A stretch of 28,489 nt of DNA from DASRRB01 sp036732755 (GTDB lineage Bacteria; Planctomycetota; B15-G4; SIAN01), in contig DAINBU010000059.1 in assembly GCA_036732755.1 (NCBI GenBank), forward strand, positions 1-28,489, given 5' to 3'. This document shows, piece after piece, positions 23,525 through 28,489 of the stretch. A program made the translations under genes and the position numbers. Each line of letters opens with the position of its first letter. Position 1 is the first letter of the stretch. Below the pieces are notes generated by a model, which saw nothing but the letters and a program-made list of their open reading frames with translations, was not told where the DNA came from and did no database searches.

Positions 23525-25192
23525 TCACGACGGATAGACCCCCGTCCGCAGCGGCCCCACCTCGGGATTCAGCGCCGCGACCTCGAGCGCCAGGATCAGC
23601 GCTTCGCGCGTCCTCGCCGGCTCGAGGATCTTGTCGACCCAGAGGCGCGCCGCGGCGTAGCGCGGGTCGAGGGCCGTCGCATAGCGCGCCTCGGTGTCCT
23701 TGCGCAGCTCGGCGATCTCCGCCTTGGTGAGCTTCTTCCCCTGCTTCTCGAGCTGCTGCACGCGCAGGTCGGCGAGCGTGCCGGCCGCCTGCGCGCCGCC
23801 CATCACCGCGTAGCGCGCGCTCGGCCAGGCGAAGAGGAAGCGCGGGTCGTACGCCTTGCCGCACATGGCGTAGTGGCCGGCGCCGAACGACCCGCCCAGG
23901 ATCACGGCGATCTTCGGGACCGGGACGTTGCTGACGGCGTTCACCATCTTCGCGCCGGCGCGGATGATCCCCTTCTGCTCCGACTCCTTGCCGACCATGA
24001 AGCCGTTCACGTCGTGGAGGAAGAGCAGCGGGATGCGGTTCTGCCCGCAGTCGAGCATGAAGCGCGCGGCCTTCTCGGCGCACTCGCGGTAGATCACGCC
24101 GCCGAACTCGATCGGATGGCCGGTCCGCTTCTGGTGCGTCTTCTGGTTGGCGACGATGCCGACCGCGAAGCCGCCGAGCCGCGCGAAGCCGCAGACGACG
24201 GTCGGGCCGTACTCGGCGCGGTACTCCTCGAACTCGCTGCCGTCGACGATGCGCGCCAGCACGTCGCGCACGTCGTACTGGCCGCCGCCGTCGGACGAGA
24301 CGATGCCGGCGAGGTGGGTGGGGTCGTAGAGCGGCGGCCTCGCGGCGACCCGGTCGAAGGGGGCGGTCGGCCGCGCGCCCATGCGCTCGACGATCGAGCG
24401 GATCCGGGCGAGGCAGCTCTCGTCGCTCGGCTCCTTGAAGTCGACCGTGCCCGAGATCTCGGCGTGCATCGCCGCGCCGCCGAGCTCCTCGGCGTCGACC
24501 TGCTGGCCGATGGCCGCCTTCACGAGCGACGGCCCCGCCAGGAAGAGCCCCGAGCCGGTCGTCATGAGGAGCGTGTCGCACATGACCGGCAGGTAGGCGC
24601 CGCCCGCCACGCACATCCCCATGATCGCGGCGATCTGGGGCACGCCGCGCGCCGAGAGGACGGCGTTGTTGCGGAAGACGCGGCCGAAGTCGTCCTCGTC
24701 GGGGAAGACCTCGTCCTGCAGCGGCAGGAAGACGCCGGCCGAATCGACGAGATAGATCACCGGGAGGTGGTTCTGCAGCGCGATGTTCTGCGCGCGCAGC
24801 ACCTTCTTGCAGGTCATCGGGAAGAAGGCGCCCGCCTTCACGGTCGCGTCGTTCGCGATGACCATGAAGAGGCGGCCGTGCACGCGGCCGACGCCCGAGA
24901 CGACGCCCGCCGCGGCCGGCGTGCCCCACTCCTCGTACATGCCGTGCGCCGCGAACGAGTGCAGCTCGAAGAGCTCGCTGCCGGGGTCGAGCAGCAGGGC
25001 GATCCGCTCCCGCGCGGTGAGGCGACCCTTCTCGTGCTGGCGCTCGATCGCCTTCGCGCCGCCCCCCTGCGCGATCCGCTTCTCGTCGGCGCGGATCTCC
25101 GCGAGCCGCTCCTCCATGGCGGCGCGCGCTGCCAAAAAGGCCGGCGCCTGCGGGTCGACGCTCGAGGAGAGGGGGCTCTTGGGAGTGGTCAT
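23525..25192 (-). CDS. Acyl-CoA carboxylase carboxyltransferase subunit (probable methylcrotonyl-CoA carboxylase beta)
   Basis: The 555-aa protein has two crotonase-like carboxyltransferase domains (about 30-290 and 300-540), which transfer CO2 from biotin to an acyl-CoA. Seen are KGRLTARERIALLLDPGS at the start, GVVSGVGRVHGR, the acyl-CoA loop GMCVAGGAYLPVMCD, and in the second half GIIRAGAKMVNAVSNVPVPK and GGSFGAGHYAMCGKAYDPRF, which is strongly reminiscent of MccB/LiuB. The MCC assignment over propionyl- or acetyl-CoA carboxylase is by those sequence features and by the HMG-CoA lyase and hydratase genes 7 kb away. No biotin carboxylase subunit is in the window. It leads a minus-strand unit with lipoprotein A and the ChaN-like gene. 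Confidence 0.9.
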   Translation of the reverse strand: MTTPKSPLSSSVDPQAPAFLAARAAMEERLAEIRADEKRIAQGGGAKAIERQHEKGRLTARERIALLLDPGSELFELHSFAAHGMYEEWGTPAAAGVVSGVGRVHGRLFMVIANDATVKAGAFFPMTCKKVLRAQNIALQNHLPVIYLVDSAGVFLPLQDEVFPDEDDFGRVFRNNAVLSARGVPQIAAIMGMCVAGGAYLPVMCDTLLMTTGSGLFLAGPSLVKAAIGQQVDAEELGGAAMHAEISGTVDFKEPSDESCLARIRSIVERMGARPTAPFDRVAARPPLYDPTHLAGIVSSDGGGQYDVRDVLARIVDGSEFEEYRAEYGPTVVCGFARLGGFAVGIVANQKTHQKRTGHPIEFGGVIYRECAEKAARFMLDCGQNRIPLLFLHDVNGFMVGKESEQKGIIRAGAKMVNAVSNVPVPKIAVILGGSFGAGHYAMCGKAYDPRFLFAWPSARYAVMGGAQAAGTLADLRVQQLEKQGKKLTKAEIAELRKDTEARYATALDPRYAAARLWVDKILEPARTREALILALEVAALNPEVGPLRTGVYPS

Positions 25193-25222
25193 GGAGCCTC
25201 ACGGAGGAAGGGCGGGGGACGC

Positions 25223-25228
25223 TACTGC
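25223..25228 (+). promoter_or_regulatory. Candidate -10 element in the divergent gap before 25351
   Basis: TACTGC followed by GCCCC resembles TACTAT/TACTGT + GCC at 8124 and 12072. It lies in the 158-bp gap between divergent genes, 123 bp before the ATG. It is weak evidence on its own. Confidence 0.2.
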
Positions 25229-25350
25229 GCCCCGTCGGACCGTGCAAACGCGCCGCGGGCGGCGCCGCGGCGATCGGGCAATGCGTTCCCGGCCACACCT
25301 CGACGCACGCGCACGCCGAAGGAGGGCCGGGAGGCGAGCGCGAGGAGTTC

Positions 25351-27033
25351 ATGCCCGATCCGACCGCCGATCCTGTCGCCCCGCCGCCGAACGCGCCCGG
25401 GCTCGCGAGCCTGCTCGACGCGCTCGCGCGCTTCCAGTCGGCGGCGCTGCTCTACCCGCCGACGCACCGGCGCATCACCGAGTCGACGGGGGCGCTCGTC
25501 GAGGCGCTGCGTCGAGCCGCCGACGTGCGGGGTGAAGTCCGCCTCGCGCTGAGCGACGGCCGCCTGCTGCGCGACGGCGCGCTCGTCCCCGATCTCGCCG
25601 GCCCGGCGCGCAAGCTGGTGGCCGACTGGGACGCGCTCGGCGTGGCGCGCATCACCTTCCTGCCGCAGCTCGTGCCCGACGACCTGGTCGCCTTCGCGCG
25701 CTTCCTGAAGGAGGCGCTGACGCAGAGCAGCAGCGGCCATCGCCCGACGCTCGCGAGCTTCGAGCTCGTCCCGACCGCGATCGACATCGTCTCGCGCGAC
25801 TACGGCCGCCCGCACCGCGCCGACGAGGCGGGGACGGGCGATGCGGTCGCGACGCAGGCGGGCGGCGGCGGCGAAGGGACGGGGGGCGGCACCGGCGACG
25901 GCGTCGGCCCCGGCCGCCAGCGCGTGGCGCGGCGCCCCGTCGACGACGAGGAGCTCGCGCTGCGCGAGGCGACGGCGCAGCGCGACGCGGCGGTGGCCGA
26001 GCTCGCGCCCGAAACGCTGGCGAAGCAGCTGCGCATCGCCGAGGAGCCGCCGCCGGAGCGCGCGCTCCTCGCGGCGGACGACCGCGTCGCGACGCTCGCG
26101 CGGATCCTCCATCTGCTCGGCCGCGCGACGCCGCCCTCGGCGGGCCGCGCCGCGCTCGAGGTGCGCCTCGCCGAACTCGTGCAGCAGGGCTACGGCGACG
26201 CCGAGCAGGCGGTGGTGGAGAGCGGCCTCACGGCGATGGTGCGCGCCACCGAAGCGCGCGAGCTCGCGACCCTCCTCGATGCGCTCGGCCCGGCGCTGCG
26301 CGCCCATGGGGCCGAGCGGGCCGCTGGCCTCCTGCTCGAGCTGCTCGAGGCGCAGGCGGTCGCGGAGCCGACCGCGCCGCTCCGCCCGCCGCAGGAGGTC
26401 GCCGCGATGCGGCGCGCCCTCTGGGTCCACCTGGCGCAGGAGCTCCTGCTCTCGCTCGGCGCGCAGGGCGACACGGTCGAGCGGCGCGCCAGCCGGCTCC
26501 TCGGGCAGCTCGACCCCGAGGAGTACGACGCGGCCGTGGCGGAGCTCGCCGCGCTGCCGGCGATTTGCGGCGGCACCTGGAACAAGAACACGCTCGCGCC
26601 GATGCGGCGCGATCTCTACGGCCTCTATCGTGCGCTGCTGCGCGTCGGCGGTCCGATCGCCGACGACCTGGCGCGGAGCTTCGCGCAGCGGCCGCCCCAG
26701 ACCAGCGCCGCCGGCGCCTTCCTCGCATTGAGAGACGACGTCGGTGGCGCGCGCGCCTGGCTCGAGCGCTTCCTCGCCGCGGCGCGCGCCGGCAAGGAGG
26801 ACGCCGAGCTCCTGAGCCACGCCGGCACCCTCCTGCGCACCTGCCTCGTCACGCTCGAACCGAAGCGGCGCGGCGAGTCGTGGGTCGCGCCGGCGGTCAC
26901 GGCGCTGCGACGGCTGTCGTCGACCGAGACCGACGCGACGCTCGCGCGCATCCGCGGCGAGCGGCGCCTGTTCGTGCTGGCCGGCTGGCCCAGGGCGTGC
27001 CGCGACGCCGCGGCCGGGAGGGCGACGCGATGA
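25351..27033 (+). CDS. Helical hypothetical protein with N-terminal module shared with the HD-GYP neighbour
   Basis: The product is 560 aa with no signal peptide, so it is probably cytoplasmic. Residues about 17-120 form a module with LLYPPTHRRI, LVEALRRAADV and LSDGRLLRDGALV, which parallels the start of the next gene's product. Residues about 160-195 are a Gly-rich linker. The rest (200-545) is almost all Ala/Leu-rich helix with repeated AxxLVxxL patterns, compatible with HEAT/ARM-like repeats; no catalytic motif is visible. The stop overlaps the next ATG (ATGA), so the two proteins are made together and may work as a pair, this one acting as scaffold or regulator (inference). The start is supported by GAGGAG just upstream and by divergence from the carboxyltransferase gene. 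Confidence 0.72.
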   Translation: MPDPTADPVAPPPNAPGLASLLDALARFQSAALLYPPTHRRITESTGALVEALRRAADVRGEVRLALSDGRLLRDGALVPDLAGPARKLVADWDALGVARITFLPQLVPDDLVAFARFLKEALTQSSSGHRPTLASFELVPTAIDIVSRDYGRPHRADEAGTGDAVATQAGGGGEGTGGGTGDGVGPGRQRVARRPVDDEELALREATAQRDAAVAELAPETLAKQLRIAEEPPPERALLAADDRVATLARILHLLGRATPPSAGRAALEVRLAELVQQGYGDAEQAVVESGLTAMVRATEARELATLLDALGPALRAHGAERAAGLLLELLEAQAVAEPTAPLRPPQEVAAMRRALWVHLAQELLLSLGAQGDTVERRASRLLGQLDPEEYDAAVAELAALPAICGGTWNKNTLAPMRRDLYGLYRALLRVGGPIADDLARSFAQRPPQTSAAGAFLALRDDVGGARAWLERFLAAARAGKEDAELLSHAGTLLRTCLVTLEPKRRGESWVAPAVTALRRLSSTETDATLARIRGERRLFVLAGWPRACRDAAAGRATR

Positions 27034-28489
27034 GCGGCGCGGGACGCGACGCGATCGGCGACTTCGTCCAGAAGTTCGCCGGCGGCATCACGCACGGGAC
27101 GCTCTACTTCAAGGACCACCCCCGGGTGCGCGAGATGGCGGAGCAGACGCTCGCCGCGCTGCGCGACCACTTCGCGACGGGCGCCGCCGGCGGCTCGGCG
27201 ACGACGCTCTTCCTCGGCGTGGCGCGCGGGAGGCTGGTCGCCGACGGCCGGCCGCTGATCGGCGCGCTGCTCGCGGCGCGCCGCCTGGTCGAGTTCCTGA
27301 AGCGGCTGCGCAGCGGCGGCTTCCTGATCAAGGCGTCGGTCGACGCCGACCAGTTCCGCAGCCTCTTCGCCTTCGGCCACGAGCTCGGCGGCGAGGTGCC
27401 GACGCTCGACGACGCGCGCCGCATGCTCGCGGAGCGCGGCATCGTCGCGATCGAGCTGTCGCCGCCGTTCGGCCAGCCCGGCTGGCTCGGCGTGCCGATG
27501 GGGGGCGGCGGCGAGGAGGTCGCCGAGGACCCGGAAGAGCCCTCCGCGACGGTGACCTGCGTGCAGCAGCTCCACGACGGGGTCGAGATCGCGCACGCCG
27601 CGGTCGCGCAGGGGCGCGTGCCCGACATCGCCGGCCTGCAGGCGGTCGTCGAGCGCGTGCGCGGCCACCTCGTCACCGACCTGCCGCGCGCGCTCGAGCT
27701 CTCCCATTACGCCGACTACGACCACTTCGTCGTCGGGCACTCGGTGCGCGTCGGCCTCTTCGCGCTGCTGGTGGCGCGCTCGCTCGGGCTCGAGCAGGCG
27801 CGCGCCGACGAGGTGCTCTGCGCGTCGCTGCTGCACGACGTCGGCAAGGCGCGCGTGCCGGCGTCGCTGCTCTACCGGCGCGGCCCGCTCTCCGAGGACG
27901 AGCGCCGGCAGATGGAGCTGCACGCCGAGGACGGCGCCGAGCTGCTCGCCGCGAGCCCGGGCGCGACCGCGCTCACGCTCGAGGTCGTCCTCTCCCACCA
28001 CGTGCGCCAGGACGGGCGCGGCTACCCGACCCTGCCCGCCTCGATCCCGCCGACGCTCTGGGGACCGCTGCTCTACGTCGTCGACGTCTTCGAGGCGCTC
28101 ACGGCGGCGCGTCCCCACCAGGCGCGCCGCACCCCCAAGCGCGCCTACGAGATCCTCGCGGCCGACCGCGGCGGCTCGCGGCCCGACGCGCTCGCCCTCT
28201 TCGCGCGCGCGATCGGGCTCCATCCGGCGGGCGGCCACGTGCGCCTCTCGACGGGCGAGCTCGGGCGCGTGGTCGGCGCGACGGCGCGCTTCGACCGGCC
28301 GCGCGTCGAGAAGACGCACGACGCGGCGGGCCGGCCGCTCGCGCACGAACGCGGCGCGAAGGCCGACGTCGAGCTCGATCTCTCGGCGCCGAAGTGGGAG
28401 GAAGTCGCGGTCGCGGACTACTCGACCGAGCCGTTCGAGGGAGCGGACCCCGGCGAGAGCGAAACGCCGGTGGAGCCGGCGACGACGCC
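27030..28489 (+). CDS. HD-GYP domain protein (putative cyclic-di-nucleotide phosphodiesterase), 3' end outside window
   Basis: 486 codons are visible and the frame is open at the window edge. Residues about 10-120 are the module shared with the upstream protein (TLYFKDHPRVREM, GRLVADGRPLIGALL). The HD-GYP domain spans about 225-400: His237, His269-Asp270 in LLHDVGK, Lys273, His298, HH at 323-324, DGRGYP at 328-333, and Asp352. HD-GYP enzymes hydrolyse c-di-GMP to pGpG or GMP. Here the usual HHE is HHV, so one metal-site Glu is absent, though the rest of the motif set is intact. An acidic, Pro-rich tail follows from about residue 450. The ATG lies within the ATGA overlap with the preceding gene. 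Confidence 0.88.
   Translation, partial: MSGAGRDAIGDFVQKFAGGITHGTLYFKDHPRVREMAEQTLAALRDHFATGAAGGSATTLFLGVARGRLVADGRPLIGALLAARRLVEFLKRLRSGGFLIKASVDADQFRSLFAFGHELGGEVPTLDDARRMLAERGIVAIELSPPFGQPGWLGVPMGGGGEEVAEDPEEPSATVTCVQQLHDGVEIAHAAVAQGRVPDIAGLQAVVERVRGHLVTDLPRALELSHYADYDHFVVGHSVRVGLFALLVARSLGLEQARADEVLCASLLHDVGKARVPASLLYRRGPLSEDERRQMELHAEDGAELLAASPGATALTLEVVLSHHVRQDGRGYPTLPASIPPTLWGPLLYVVDVFEALTAARPHQARRTPKRAYEILAADRGGSRPDALALFARAIGLHPAGGHVRLSTGELGRVVGATARFDRPRVEKTHDAAGRPLAHERGAKADVELDLSAPKWEEVAVADYSTEPFEGADPGESETPVEPATT

Noticed and set aside
23303..25552. A 749-codon plus-strand frame opposite the carboxyltransferase gene.
   Set aside because: The minus-strand gene has complete carboxyltransferase motifs; the plus frame lacks any.
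26625..28346. Long minus-strand frame opposite the HD-GYP gene.
   Set aside because: HD-GYP catalytic residues are intact on the plus strand, and the opposite frame is Arg/Glu/Val-rich without motifs.

Overview
The window is a very GC-rich bacterial chromosome segment. It holds mostly housekeeping and catabolic genes, packed into short operons with 4-bp stop/start overlaps. NAD-dependent LigA, QueA and NadA mark it as bacterial. Several lipoprotein signal sequences suggest a diderm envelope. A DUF1573 lipoprotein, an SGNH hydrolase and leucine-degradation genes together fit Planctomycetota or a similar high-GC environmental lineage; this assignment is inference and no marker here settles it. 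I saw no tRNA, rRNA, CRISPR array, phage module or classical insertion sequence.

Left part (1-10279). Five minus-strand genes read queA > ligA > DUF1573 lipoprotein > HDOD protein > long-chain acyl-CoA synthetase (8047 to 738). A divergent GT2 synthase (8281-9780) lies beside them. This block is flanked by two inverted copies of a palindromic, MITE-like element. They are identical over 198 bp (503-700 and 9810-10007), have 27-bp perfect internal terminal inverted repeats, and carry no transposase. A third, diverged copy sits at the left edge (1-212).

Middle part (10280-18148). It holds a GT39-like membrane glycosyltransferase (minus), then a class V aminotransferase with two small membrane-protein genes (plus). 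A minus-strand operon follows: HMG-CoA lyase-like > enoyl-CoA hydratase > SGNH hydrolase. A divergent nadA (quinolinate synthase) closes the part.

Right-middle part (18162-25192). The operon acyl-CoA carboxyltransferase (probably methylcrotonyl-CoA carboxylase beta) > lipoprotein A > ChaN/EreA-like protein (frameshifted) is followed by a visibly less GC-rich pocket. That pocket holds an orphan secreted protein, a truncated second ChaN-like 3' end abutting a truncated SGNH-hydrolase 3' end, and lipoprotein B, a paralogue of lipoprotein A. This looks like a duplicated lipoprotein/ChaN-like cassette under decay. The carboxyltransferase, the enoyl-CoA hydratase and the lyase could together supply the leucine (isovaleryl-CoA) degradation steps.

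Right end (25351-28489). Two translationally coupled plus-strand genes encode a large alpha-helical protein of unknown function and an HD-GYP phosphodiesterase-type protein that runs off the window. Their N-termini appear to share one undescribed module.

The items most worth follow-up are the palindromic element family and its fixed orientation behind genes, the shared N-terminal module of the last two genes, and the decayed cassette with its head-on junction of two gene fragments.
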